From: Vibrio taketomensis
Lineage (GTDB): Bacteria > Pseudomonadota > Gammaproteobacteria > Enterobacterales > Vibrionaceae
Assembly: GCF_009938165.1 (NCBI RefSeq)
Contig: NZ_AP019650.1
Span: 310,001-374,000, forward strand
Direction: 5' to 3'
Length of the DNA stretch: 64,000 nucleotides
Below the pieces are notes generated by a model, which was given only the letters and a program-made list of their open reading frames with translations, searched no databases and was not told the origin of the DNA. The position numbers were made by a program, and so were the translations under genes. Shown here one piece after another: positions 22,696-31,666 of the stretch (positions within the stretch are counted from its first letter, which is position 1; each line of letters begins with the position of its first letter).

Positions 22696-22724
22696 AAAAG
22701 CTAGGTCACGATGCCTAGCTTTTG
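22696..22724. terminator. Bidirectional terminator between aldolase and AraC genes
   Basis: AAAAGCTAGG (22696-22705) and CCTAGCTTTT (22714-22723) form a perfect 10-bp stem with A and T tails on each side, between converging genes. Confidence 0.9.
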
Positions 22725-22734
22725 CGTTTTGGTC

Positions 22735-23661
22735 CTAATTCAACGCATTAACCGCATCCTTTGGCGCGAGGTTAAATTGGCGTTTAAACTCGCGGCTAAA
22801 TTGCGCCACACTGGCGTAACCAACCAAATCGGCAGCTTCATTAACCCGTTTGCCTTCAAAGCAAATTAGCTCTCGGCCTTTATTGAGACGCACTTTTTTG
22901 ATGTATTGAATCGGTGACTCGAGCGTGACATTACGAAACGCAGTATGAAAGGAAGAAATACTCATATTGGCTGCGGCAGCCAAGTCCGAAACATTAAGCG
23001 CACTCGGGTAATTGGTGTGAATTTCTTCAAGCACAGAGGCAATTCGCCCATAGCGACCTTCTTGGTCTGCGAGGGTGAATAGTGTGTCACCGCTGTTACT
23101 CATAAGGGTAAAGAAGATCACTTCTTCAAGTAGCGCCTGGCCTAAAATTTCAGCTTGTAAATCATCGCATAATGCTTCCAGTAGACGCTCGCAAGCACAT
23201 TTTAATTTGGCATCAATCGGTTCTCGGCGAATGCTCATTTCAAAATTTGGCGGACTAAAGTTGCGCTCTGGATAGCGGTGTTTAATTTTACCCACTAGCT
23301 TTTGTAATAGTGCCATGGGAATTTCGATCCCAAGGCCCAGTAGTGGTTCATCATGACTAGGGAAGGCCTCGCACTCAACAGGCATTGGCACTCCCATCAC
23401 TAAGCAATCGCCTTCACCATAAGGAATGCGTTGACCTCCGGCATAAATCGCCTTATGTCCTTGACCCAAAATAATGATGCCGGACTTATACATCATTGAG
23501 TGGCGAGGATGACCTTTCTTACTGCGATAAAAACGTACATGTTCGATATTGGTTGCTCTATCTCCCTCATAATCATGAAGATTATTGATTTCGACATAGC
23601 GTTGCATAAGAAACTTAAGTGACATCGGCAATCCCAACGTGAGTTTTGTAGAAATAGGCAT
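22735..23661 (-). CDS. AraC-family regulator, YqhC-like position
   Basis: Regulator of 308 residues with an N-terminal AraC-type cupin effector domain (about residues 40-190, including GQGHKAIYAGGQRIPYGEGD) and a C-terminal double HTH. The HTH region holds LNVSDLAAAANMSISSFHTA, then FECKRVNEAADLVGYAS-like sequence and FSREFKRQFNLAPKDAV. It is divergent from an iron alcohol dehydrogenase of the YqhD type, the same arrangement as yqhC-yqhD in E. coli, where YqhC activates yqhD in response to aldehydes. An equivalent role is inferred. The intergenic region is largely taken up by a repeat element. Confidence 0.88.
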   Translation of the reverse strand: MPISTKLTLGLPMSLKFLMQRYVEINNLHDYEGDRATNIEHVRFYRSKKGHPRHSMMYKSGIIILGQGHKAIYAGGQRIPYGEGDCLVMGVPMPVECEAFPSHDEPLLGLGIEIPMALLQKLVGKIKHRYPERNFSPPNFEMSIRREPIDAKLKCACERLLEALCDDLQAEILGQALLEEVIFFTLMSNSGDTLFTLADQEGRYGRIASVLEEIHTNYPSALNVSDLAAAANMSISSFHTAFRNVTLESPIQYIKKVRLNKGRELICFEGKRVNEAADLVGYASVAQFSREFKRQFNLAPKDAVNALN

Positions 23662-23740
23662 GTTATTTGGAGTAATCGACCTTTTGAAGTCGAAGATTGA
23701 ATACTATTATGCATATGTCTCGACGAAGTTGAATTTAAAA

Positions 23741-24007
23741 TATACTCAAGTGACTTCAAGATGCAGGATTCAGAGCATTGTTACTGCTTTGAGTTTAAGG
23801 AAAACTACGAAGCGAAATAGCCATCTATTTTCGAGTAGTTTGACGCAAAAATCGAGGCAGTAACTTGCTCCCCAAGGGCGAGTTGACTTGGCTCGTATAC
23901 GTCGTTAACGATTTTTGATTTAGAACCACTAGATCTTCAAATCATTGCCTTGTCTGCAATCCAAGTCATTCTCGCTGAACCACGCACCTTGAGGTTACTT
24001 GAGTATA
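23741..24007. repeat. Palindromic intergenic repeat, copy A
   Basis: Ends are inverted: TATACTCAAGTGACTTCAAG at the left and CTTGAGGTTACTTGAGTATA at the right. The left 150 bp match, in reverse complement, the copy at 28570-28741. Copy A has about 90 extra bases (from about 23885 to 23975) between GGGCGAG and CTGAACCACG. The central hairpin is partly degenerate here (AAACTACGAAGCGAAATAG against CTATTTTCGAGTAGTTT). No transposase ORF is present, so it is MITE-like. It ends 21 bp before the next start codon and therefore forms the 5' region of that gene. Confidence 0.85.
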
Positions 24008-24028
24008 TAAATAGACATAGAGGTTACT

Positions 24029-25177
24029 ATGAAGTTTGCTTATCAAAACCCAACACAAATTTTCTTTGGCCAAGGCCAAATCAGCAGCATTACTCAAGCA
24101 ATTGATACAACTAAAAAAGTGCTGGTTATATACGGCGGTGGATCAATCAAGAAAAATGGAGTGTACGAGCAAGTTCAACAAGCGCTTCAAGGCCATCAAT
24201 GGGTTGAATTCTCTGGTGTAGAAGCGAACCCAACCAAAGAAACCATGGATAAAGCGGTTGCGATCATTAAAGAGCAAGGTGTGGACTTCATTTTGGCTGT
24301 CGGCGGTGGCTCGGTGATTGATGGTGCGAAATATGCGGCAGCAGCGGCGCACTATGATGGTGATGGTTGGGATATTCTGACAGGCAAATACCAACCACAA
24401 GTAGCCACTCCACTTGGCGTAATCTTGACCTTGCCAGCAACCGGTTCTGAATCGAACGCAAACTCAGTGATCACCAAAGCGGAAACTCAACAAAAAATGG
24501 CGTTTGCTGCTGCGTGTGTGAAACCTGAATTTGCAGTGATGGACCCTGATGTGATGAAAACACTGCCAGAAAAGCAGCTAGTGAACGGTATTGTGGATGC
24601 ATGGGTACATGTATGTGAGCAGTACATCACTAAAAATGCTGGCGCATTAGTGCAAGACGGTTACGCAGAAACGCTATTACGTTCATTAAAAGCACTGGGT
24701 GATAGCTACGCTGAACGTGATAACGATCTATGGCGTGCCAACCTAATGTGGACAGCGAACCAAGCGTTAAATGGCTTGATTTCAGTTGGCGTAGAGCAAG
24801 ACTGGGCAACACATATGATTGGTCATGAACTTACGGCGCTATGGCATGTTGACCACGCTCGTTCACTGGCGATTGTGCAGCCATCGCTACTGCGCAACCA
24901 AATTGAATTTAAGCGTGCGAAGCTAGAGCAAATGGGTCGTAATGTGTTTGGTTTGGAAGCGGGTGATGATCTAGCTGAGCGCACCATCGATGCAATCGAA
25001 GCGTTCTACAACCAACTTGATGTGGCAACTAAGTTAACTGAACATGGTGATGACAAACAAAACGCTATCGATCTTGTGGTTGAACGTTTAGAAAACCATG
25101 GAATGACAGCGCTAACAGAAAACCAGAGCGTTACGCCAGTTGAAGTTCGTCAAATTCTGGAAAATGCTGTGGCTTAA
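24029..25177 (+). CDS. Iron-dependent alcohol dehydrogenase / aldehyde reductase (YqhD-like)
   Basis: Group III alcohol dehydrogenase of 382 residues; relatives reduce short aldehydes with NADPH. Residues 1-180 hold the nucleotide domain, with VLVIYGGGSIKKNGVYEQV and AVGGGSVIDGAKYAAAA. Metal ligands fit D190, H194, H262 and H276 (in VDAWVHVCEQ, HMIGHELTALWHVDHA), with the family spacing of four and fourteen. It is divergent from an AraC regulator as in the yqhC-yqhD pair and ends in a bidirectional terminator. Likely role: detoxifying reactive aldehydes. The gene's leader is a repeat element whose end is 21 bp from ATG. Confidence 0.92.
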   Translation: MKFAYQNPTQIFFGQGQISSITQAIDTTKKVLVIYGGGSIKKNGVYEQVQQALQGHQWVEFSGVEANPTKETMDKAVAIIKEQGVDFILAVGGGSVIDGAKYAAAAAHYDGDGWDILTGKYQPQVATPLGVILTLPATGSESNANSVITKAETQQKMAFAAACVKPEFAVMDPDVMKTLPEKQLVNGIVDAWVHVCEQYITKNAGALVQDGYAETLLRSLKALGDSYAERDNDLWRANLMWTANQALNGLISVGVEQDWATHMIGHELTALWHVDHARSLAIVQPSLLRNQIEFKRAKLEQMGRNVFGLEAGDDLAERTIDAIEAFYNQLDVATKLTEHGDDKQNAIDLVVERLENHGMTALTENQSVTPVEVRQILENAVA

Positions 25178-25223
25178 TGCCAAAGTCGATTTTTATCGCT
25201 CTTCGAATTTGAAGGCAGATAGT

Positions 25224-25252
25224 AAAAGACGGTCAATTGACCGTCTTTTTTT
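25224..25252. terminator. Bidirectional terminator between reductase and SDR genes
   Basis: AAAAGACGGTCA and TGACCGTCTTTT form a perfect palindrome at 25224-25249 with A and T tails, lying between converging genes. Confidence 0.93.
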
Positions 25253-25943
25253 ACCATTCGATGGTTGAGCCATCGAATACACGAAAACTGCCAGACCCTT
25301 CTAAAGTTAGATTCTGAGCAACACTAATAATACCTGCGACACTTTCTTGAGGCGTGAAGGTGGCACTGTCTCCACCCATGTCGGTTTGTACCCAACCCGG
25401 ATGTATTGCGAGCGTTTTCACGGCTTGCTCGCGTAAGTTTTGTGCTGCGGAAACCAAAATCTGGTTAAGGGCGGCTTTAGATGTTCTGTAACTGTACATG
25501 TTGCCCGAACTGTTATCACCCAGGCTCGCCACTCGTGTTGAAATACCTATGATAGTTTTGTGCTCACTGGCTGCGACATTATCTTGTAACGCTTGAATTA
25601 ATAATGCGGGAGCGACCGTATTAATAGTCAAGACTTCAAGCCATTTCGCTTGAGTCATTTCACCGAGTTTTGCGCAATCTTCACCCAGAACACCTGCATT
25701 TAAGATGAGATGATCGATCGCTTGACCTTTCAGTTGTGTTGCTAATAAATTGATCTCGTCTTCATTTGTAACGTCGAGTTTAATTAGCTTTACTTGCGGA
25801 TATTCCATTGCCAATTGGCCAAGCAATTCCGCTTTTTCTGGAGTGCGGCAAGTCGCAAGCACTTGCCAGCCCATTGCGGCATACTGACGCACAAACTCTA
25901 AACCAAGACCGCGATTAGCTCCGGTAATTAAAACTGTCGACAT
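25251..25943 (-). CDS. Short-chain dehydrogenase/reductase
   Basis: NAD(P)-dependent SDR of 230 residues. The cofactor loop is TGANRGLGLEF at residues 7-17. Also seen are LILNAGVLGE (the NAG motif), the catalytic serine region GISTRVAS, and YSYRTSKAAL with the YxxxK pair. It resembles the CsgA/YbbO-like group acting on small carbonyls, but the substrate cannot be read from sequence. It converges with the YqhD-like gene and lies downstream of the IclR gene on the same strand, with a 219-bp gap. Confidence 0.9.
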   Translation of the reverse strand: MSTVLITGANRGLGLEFVRQYAAMGWQVLATCRTPEKAELLGQLAMEYPQVKLIKLDVTNEDEINLLATQLKGQAIDHLILNAGVLGEDCAKLGEMTQAKWLEVLTINTVAPALLIQALQDNVAASEHKTIIGISTRVASLGDNSSGNMYSYRTSKAALNQILVSAAQNLREQAVKTLAIHPGWVQTDMGGDSATFTPQESVAGIISVAQNLTLEGSGSFRVFDGSTIEW

Positions 25944-26162
25944 AACTTCTCCAATGTATTACTTAGGTAAATGATCGAACATACTCGTGGCGCAAGAGTG
26001 CAGTGAAGTGAGAATGTGAGTTGGGGGTATTTCTCACCTCACTGCCACTGTGGAGCAGTTTAAAGGGTATCGTCTTGATTAGGTTGGAAAGTGGTAACTA
26101 AGTCGGCAAGATTTGATAATGTCGAATCTTGTCGAAACAATGAAGGAAAAATGCAAGGCAAT

Positions 26163-26876
26163 CTAGCTATTCGCGTTGGGCATTTTGAGGAACACCTCTG
26201 CGAAATGGATCAATCGTTGATGGGTGAGCTCGGTCGCTGCACCACTTATCCCGGCTACCGCAACCAACTCGCCTGCCATATAAAGTGGGAAGGCCAAACA
26301 ATTTAGGTTGGGCTCTGCCTGCTCTAGGTCTAAGGAATATCCTTTGATAAGCACCTGAGAAAGCTCTTTTTCTAGCTCAGGGGAAAGCGGAGTTTGTAAG
26401 CGGAATTGGCGCAATAATTCTTTATCAAAAGCCAGAAATACTTTCCCGATGGCTGATGTCGCGAGTCCTTCTCTTCGGCCACGAGGGCTGCGAATGGTTA
26501 ATGGATTTTGTCTTTCAATGGCATCGAGATAAAGATACTCCTGCTCACCACTTTTGACGGCAAGATAAGCTGTGTTGTTGGTGAGTTGCGCCATTTGATT
26601 GAGTAGGCCATTAAAATGGCGGCGAATCGCTTCGTCTTTTTGCTCCAATGGTCTAGAAAGTTCTCTGAATCTTAGCCCCAAGCTGTAGCCTTGTTTGGTT
26701 CTATTAACGTATCCCAGCGCACACATGGTCGCGAGTAAACCATGAACCGTGGTTTTGTTGAGCGCGACGATTTCACTGATGTTTTGTAGCGAGAGCGACT
26801 GCTCACTGAGTGAAAGCGCTTCAAGAATTGAAAAACTTCTCTCAACAGACTGAATTCTTTTTGTTTCCTTACTCAC
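26163..26876 (-). CDS. IclR-family transcriptional regulator
   Basis: Regulator of 237 residues. The N-terminal winged HTH covers about residues 8-70 (RIQSVERSFSILEALSLSEQ, then NISEIVALNKTTVHGLLATM). It is followed by the IclR effector domain (GLATSAIGKVFLAF, and GISGAATELT at the C terminus). It is divergent from the Zn alcohol dehydrogenase gene, 143 bp away, which is therefore the likeliest target. IclR regulators commonly control aromatic or small-acid breakdown; no effector is evident. Confidence 0.9.
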   Translation of the reverse strand: MSKETKRIQSVERSFSILEALSLSEQSLSLQNISEIVALNKTTVHGLLATMCALGYVNRTKQGYSLGLRFRELSRPLEQKDEAIRRHFNGLLNQMAQLTNNTAYLAVKSGEQEYLYLDAIERQNPLTIRSPRGRREGLATSAIGKVFLAFDKELLRQFRLQTPLSPELEKELSQVLIKGYSLDLEQAEPNLNCLAFPLYMAGELVAVAGISGAATELTHQRLIHFAEVFLKMPNANS

Positions 26877-27019
26877 ACTAATGCCTTACATGAATGATGT
26901 TTATGAACATCGATTGAGGGTTAAAAATTGAACCGAGAATGCCTGATATTCGTAAACTGTATCTATACTTTTATCTTCTCTAGCGAAATGAATCCAGTCA
27001 ACATGAAAGGGAGGTTCTC

Positions 27020-28065
27020 ATGCACGTTACTTCTTCATTTGCTGCTTTTAACAGTAGTGACGAATTAAAGCCTTATCAGTTTGATCGCCGCGATGTTGGT
27101 GCGAAAGATGTTCAAATCGACATACTCTATTGTGGGGTCTGCCATAGTGATATTCACATGGCCCACAATGATTGGGGATTCACCCACTATCCGATCGTTC
27201 CTGGACATGAAATCATTGGTCGCGTATTGAGTGTTGGTACAGACGTAACCCAATTCAAAGCCGGTGACCTAGTTGGAGTAGGTTGCATGGTGGATTCTTG
27301 TCGTACTTGTTCGCCGTGTCAAAATCATTTGGAGCAACACTGTGAACAAGGCATGGTGATGACCTATGGCAGCCCTGATCCACATGGTGCTGATGCAATT
27401 ACTCAAGGGGGCTATTCTACCCAAATCGTTGTCGATCAGCATTTTGTACTCAGTGTGTCTGAATCATTAGATATTAAGGCGGTGGCACCGCTTCTCTGCG
27501 CTGGTATCACTGTTTATTCACCACTACGCCAATGGGGAGTCAAACCCGGAGATAAAGTCGGGGTCATTGGTCTGGGTGGATTGGGGCACATGGGGTGAAA
27601 CTTGCCGTTGCAATGGGTGCAGAAGTCACCATGATCACGACCTCACCTGAAAAGGGGCAAGATGCCAAAAGGCTGGGTGCAACCGATATTCTTGTCTCTA
27701 AAGATGAGGCTCAGATGTCTGCGGCAGCGGGGCGGTTTGATTTTTTACTTAATACGATTCCGGTCGCGCACAACATGGATCCTTATATCCCACTCTTGGC
27801 GTTAGGTAAAACGATGGCTGTAGTCGGGGTTGCTGTCACCGAAGTCAATACGATGGCCTTGTCGTTTGGTCGCAAAATTATCTCGGGGTCTTTGATTGGG
27901 GGGATACAAGAAACCCAAGAAATGCTCGATTTCTGCGCCAAGCATAATATTGTTTCTGACGTTGAAATGATTGATATGCAGGAGATCAATCACGCTTATG
28001 AACGCGTTATGAAGTCGGATGTGAAATACCGCTTTGTGATAGACATGCAGTCATTAAAAGGATAA
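27020..28065 (+). pseudogene. Zn-dependent alcohol dehydrogenase (YahK-like), one frameshift
   Basis: Cytoplasmic MDR alcohol/cinnamyl-alcohol-type dehydrogenase of about 348 residues if repaired. Catalytic zinc cysteine is in YCGVCHSDIHMAH. The structural zinc site is CRTCSPCQNHLEQHC. The nucleotide loop GLGGLGHMAVKLAVAMGA spans the break. One base, probably C, appears lost in ATGGCGGTGAAA near 27594, producing a TGA stop. The C-terminal half (27595-28065) is otherwise open and conserved. With a single clean break, a base error or a very recent mutation is the simplest reading. Confidence 0.85.
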
Positions 28066-28104
28066 TCCTTGTTTGCGTTATACCTTGGCGGGAGTGTCGT
28101 TATG

Positions 28105-28446
28105 TCATCCCGCCATTTCAGCCGCCAAATAGTGTTCTATCTGAGATTTGATGGAGGCTAATTCAGCCAACGCTTTCTTCACGTCATTCAGTTCAGGAGC
28201 CTCTCCTTCTCGGCTTTGATGCTCGATTTTCTCTAAAACAGGGCTTACATCCGTTTCTTCAAGCACTCTCAGTGTTCCTTTTAGGCTATGGCTGAGTATA
28301 AACAGCGCCTGCCAATCCTCTGCTTGATATAACGCTTCTAGCTTTTGTTCTACATCACCAAAATCTTCAATGTAAGTCGACAAAAGAGCAAAAAGCACGT
28401 CGTTATCATCATCAAGAATGGTTTTTATTGTGGTGAAATTCAGCAT
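28105..28446 (-). CDS. Stand-alone Hpt phosphotransfer protein
   Basis: Histidine phosphotransfer protein of 113 residues, a single helical bundle. The phospho-accepting histidine is H53 in FILSHSLKGTLRVL. It has no other domain and no partner in the same transcript. The nearest hybrid kinase, about 5 kb away (33693-36107), ends in a receiver and lacks its own Hpt, so it could pair with this protein; that is inference. It is not LuxU by sequence. Confidence 0.85.
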   Translation of the reverse strand: MLNFTTIKTILDDDNDVLFALLSTYIEDFGDVEQKLEALYQAEDWQALFILSHSLKGTLRVLEETDVSPVLEKIEHQSREGEAPELNDVKKALAELASIKSQIEHYLAAEMAG

Positions 28447-28569
28447 ATCAACTCAACGTCGTTATAAGGGATATCTAAACTTTAGAATTGGTTCTCGATA
28501 AGTGCAATATTGCATAATGCTAAATAAATTTTGCTATACACGAAGTCATCTTTTCTGCGATAAGAGCGA

Positions 28570-28741
28570 TATACTCAAATAACCTCAGGTGCGTGGTTCA
28601 GCTCGCCCTTTGGGAGCAAGTTACTGCCTCGATTTTTGCGTCAAACTACTCGAAAATAGATGGCTATTTTCGAGTAGTTTTCCTTAAACTCAAAGCAGTA
28701 ACAATGTTCTGAATCCTGCATTTTGAAGTCACTTGAGTATA
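28570..28741. repeat. Palindromic intergenic repeat, copy B (inverted)
   Basis: Reverse complement of copy A at 23741-24007, lacking A's internal 90 bases. Ends TATACTCAAATAACCTCAGG and TTGAAGTCACTTGAGTATA. Its core is a perfect 17-bp hairpin: AAACTACTCGAAAATAG, loop ATGG on this strand, CTATTTTCGAGTAGTTT. The remaining parts of the 28447-28851 gap hold no gene. Confidence 0.87.
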
Positions 28742-28851
28742 TGTAGCCAAGTATAATTAGCTGTTAAATTTATATATTGAAAATGTTATTGCCACTGCGC
28801 TTTCTTGGTGATATCTATCTTTGAAAATAGAACAACAACGGATTAATAAGA

Positions 28852-30735
28852 ATGGAAGCTGAGCAGTTAGAAGTCCTTAATTTCATTAGCCAGTACCCGC
28901 CTTTTGATGAATTACCAGAAGAAAGGTTAAGAGAAATCGCCCTCAATGTTGAGGTGGCGTATTACCGAGAGGGTACAGACATACTAAAATCTGGAGACTC
29001 AATCCACGATCTTTATGTCGTTCGCAGTGGTGTTGTTGAAGTCTTTCGTCGCAAGGGTGAGCTATACAACCGTATCGATGCGGGCGGTATGTTTGGTCAG
29101 ATGGGGTTGTTGATGAACAACCGTGTTCGTATGCCAGTTAAAGCCATCTCAGATACCTTGGTCTATTGCATTCCCGAGCGATTGTTTGTCGAGCTTTGTG
29201 ATGAATCAGAGCATTTTGCGGATTTCATGGAGCTAGAAGATAGCGCGCGCTTACGCACTGCGGTTTCAAACTCTTCTCAGGATAATGATTTCACCACGGC
29301 AAAAGCTCGCAAGATATTGAATCGTGCGCCAATTCTATTGGAAAGCACAGCAACGATCCAAGAAGCTGCGAATTTGATGGCGGAAGAAAACGTCACCGCG
29401 CTATTAATTGTGCGCCCCGCAGAAGAAATTACTGAAGAAGATGACGACCAACTACTTGGTATTTTGACTGACCGTGACCTTTGTATTCGCGTGATTGCTC
29501 AAGGTATTGAAACGAACTTAACGGTCGGCGAAGTAATGAGTACGGACGTGGTATCGTTGGACTACAACGCTTATGTGTTTGAAGCCATGCTAACCATGTT
29601 GCGTTATAACATCCACCATCTGCCAATACTCAAAGATAAAAAACCTGTGGGTGTGATTGGTATGACGGATATCGTTCGTTACGAGTCGCAAAGCAGTTTG
29701 TTGTTAGTCAGCTCTATCTTTACTCAAACCACGGTCGATGACCTCAAGCAGGTTGCAGCGCAGGTGAAAGACTGTTTTGTACGTATGGTGAGTGAAGATG
29801 CTAACGCCCATATGGTCGGCCGCGCAATGTCAGTTATCGGCAGTAGCTTTAAACAGCGCTTAGCTGAATTGGCTGAGATTGAATTTGGTCCAGCACCTAT
29901 CCCTTATTGCTTGGTAGCGATGGGTTCAATGGCCCGTGATGAGCAATTAATTGTCACTGACCAAGATAACGCTTTGATCCTTGATAACACCTATGACGAA
30001 AAGCTGCATGGTGAATATTTTGAGCAATTTGCTAAATTTGTGTGTGATGGTTTAGCGGCTTGCGGCTACTCATATTGCACTGGTGGCATCATGGCAACCA
30101 ACCCAGAATGGCGCAAAACTCGCGCTGAATGGGAAGAATGTTTTGGCAACTGGATTGACAATCCAAACCCGGAACGTTTACTCAATAGCTCGATTTTCTT
30201 TGATTTATTGGGCGTTTATGGCCGTGTTAAATGGGCAGAGCATTTGAGCAGTTTTATTGTCCGCCGAGCGAAACGTAACAATCGTTTCTTAGCTGCGATG
30301 GCCTATAACGCTATTCGTCGTACACCGCCATTAGGCTTCTTTAAAGACTTCGTAATGGAAAAAGATGGTGGTCATAAAAACTCCATCAACCTTAAACGTC
30401 GCGGCACCGCACCAATGGCAGACTTAATTCGTGTGCATGCCTTGGCGATTGGTTCACGTGCGCAAAACTCTTTCGAACGTTTAGATGACATTAATGACGC
30501 CGGCATTCTACCTAAAGGTCGTGGTATAGATTTAAAAGATGCGATGGAGCTGATCTATATGGTGCGAATTCGCCACCAGGCGTTAGATATTGAAAATGGC
30601 GATGAGCCTGACAATAACATCGAACCAGAGCATATGTCTGACTTTGAGCGTCGTAATTTAAAAGCGGCATTCCAAATTCTAAGCAATGCTCAGAGCTTTA
30701 TTAAGTTCCGTTATCAACGAAGCAGCACTAAGTGA
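28852..30735 (+). CDS. cNMP-binding / CBS-pair / DUF294 nucleotidyltransferase-like protein
   Basis: Cytoplasmic protein of 627 residues. Domain order is: cyclic-nucleotide-binding fold at about 15-130 (LKSGDSIHDLYVVRSGVVEV, GGMFGQMGLL); two CBS domains at about 160-285 (LLGILTDRDLCIRV, PVGVIGMTDIVRYE); DUF294 nucleotidyltransferase-like domain at about 320-460 (MGSMARDEQLIVTDQDNALI); and the DUF294 C-terminal helical domain (KDAMELIYMVRIRHQ). The N-terminal domain lacks an obvious full cAMP phosphate cassette, so the ligand is uncertain. It is followed by a DnaQ-like exonuclease gene 28 bp on, a pairing seen repeatedly next to solute transporters in gamma-proteobacteria. A regulatory role for uptake is inferred. 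Confidence 0.9.
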   Translation: MEAEQLEVLNFISQYPPFDELPEERLREIALNVEVAYYREGTDILKSGDSIHDLYVVRSGVVEVFRRKGELYNRIDAGGMFGQMGLLMNNRVRMPVKAISDTLVYCIPERLFVELCDESEHFADFMELEDSARLRTAVSNSSQDNDFTTAKARKILNRAPILLESTATIQEAANLMAEENVTALLIVRPAEEITEEDDDQLLGILTDRDLCIRVIAQGIETNLTVGEVMSTDVVSLDYNAYVFEAMLTMLRYNIHHLPILKDKKPVGVIGMTDIVRYESQSSLLLVSSIFTQTTVDDLKQVAAQVKDCFVRMVSEDANAHMVGRAMSVIGSSFKQRLAELAEIEFGPAPIPYCLVAMGSMARDEQLIVTDQDNALILDNTYDEKLHGEYFEQFAKFVCDGLAACGYSYCTGGIMATNPEWRKTRAEWEECFGNWIDNPNPERLLNSSIFFDLLGVYGRVKWAEHLSSFIVRRAKRNNRFLAAMAYNAIRRTPPLGFFKDFVMEKDGGHKNSINLKRRGTAPMADLIRVHALAIGSRAQNSFERLDDINDAGILPKGRGIDLKDAMELIYMVRIRHQALDIENGDEPDNNIEPEHMSDFERRNLKAAFQILSNAQSFIKFRYQRSSTK

Positions 30736-30763
30736 GGCTGATAATGGCTAATAAGGAGCTAGT

Positions 30764-31477
30764 ATGCTGATTGATACATCTATGGTGCCGAATTGGACCG
30801 CTCGTTTCGAGCATTTAGCGGAAACAGCGAAAGATCAACGCCTCAAGGATTTTTATGCCAAGGGGGCAGCCCTGAGCAGCACCCCTCTTAATGAAGTAGA
30901 GTTTGTTTCGGTAGATTTTGAAACGACCGGCTTAGATGCGCAAAATGATGCCATTTTGACTATTGGACTAGTGCCATTCACGTTAAATCGTATCTATTGC
31001 CGTGGTTCTGCTCATTGGGTGGTCAACCCGAATCGAGAACTCAACGAAGAGTCGGTCGTGATTCATGGTATTACCGATTCTGAAGTTAAAAATGCCCCCC
31101 AACTTGAGCAGATATTGGAGTCCGTGTTGCAAGCACTGGCTGGCAAAATTGTGGTAGTGCATTACAAAAATATTGAGCGCAATTTCTTTAATCAAGCGCT
31201 GCTCAATTGTATCGGGGAGGGGATTGAATTTCCTGTTGTGGATACGCTAGATATTGAGTATGCGATTGAGAGAGAGAAGTGTAAGGGATTGATAAATTGG
31301 ATTAAACGTAAAAAGCCAGGCTCGGTGCGTTTGGGTAAAGCTCGTGAACGTTATGGTTTGCCAGCATATCAGCCTCATCATGCATTAACTGATGCGTTAG
31401 CAACGGCAGAACTTTTGCAAGCGCAAATAAAACATCACTTTGCGGATGACGCGACACTTTCGGTAGTTTTGCAGTAA
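30764..31477 (+). CDS. DnaQ-like 3'-5' exonuclease
   Basis: Protein of 237 residues with the DEDDh exonuclease fold. The first acidic pair is in VSVDFETTGLDAQNDAIL. A middle motif reads HYKNIERNFFNQAL, and the last is HHALTDALATAELLQ with the catalytic histidine and aspartate. It lies 28 bp after the CBS/DUF294 gene and is probably translated from the same message. It resembles DNA polymerase III epsilon but is a stand-alone accessory family member. Whether it degrades DNA, RNA or signalling nucleotides cannot be decided. Confidence 0.88.
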   Translation: MLIDTSMVPNWTARFEHLAETAKDQRLKDFYAKGAALSSTPLNEVEFVSVDFETTGLDAQNDAILTIGLVPFTLNRIYCRGSAHWVVNPNRELNEESVVIHGITDSEVKNAPQLEQILESVLQALAGKIVVVHYKNIERNFFNQALLNCIGEGIEFPVVDTLDIEYAIEREKCKGLINWIKRKKPGSVRLGKARERYGLPAYQPHHALTDALATAELLQAQIKHHFADDATLSVVLQ

Positions 31478-31666
31478 ATCTGTTATTTACAGGTAAAAAA
31501 TAAGTGCATTATTTTGTGTTTGCACTTATCATTTTTGCGTGTCACAGCGATGTGATATGTAAGTAGTTTCATTATTTTCGGGTGATGGGATCATTAAGAA
31601 CCCATTGCTCTAATAACAAGAATAATAAAACTTTATAAATGGTCACGTTTTTGAAGGAGATATTAC

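Noticed and set aside
23741..28741. Composite transposon or insertion sequence
   Set aside because: No transposase or integrase is found in or beside the repeats; only a MITE-like status is supported.
31500..31560. CRP-like site before the BCCT gene (TCACAGCGATGTGA)
   Set aside because: The half sites are in outward order with four-base spacing, not the TGTGA-N6-TCACA arrangement.
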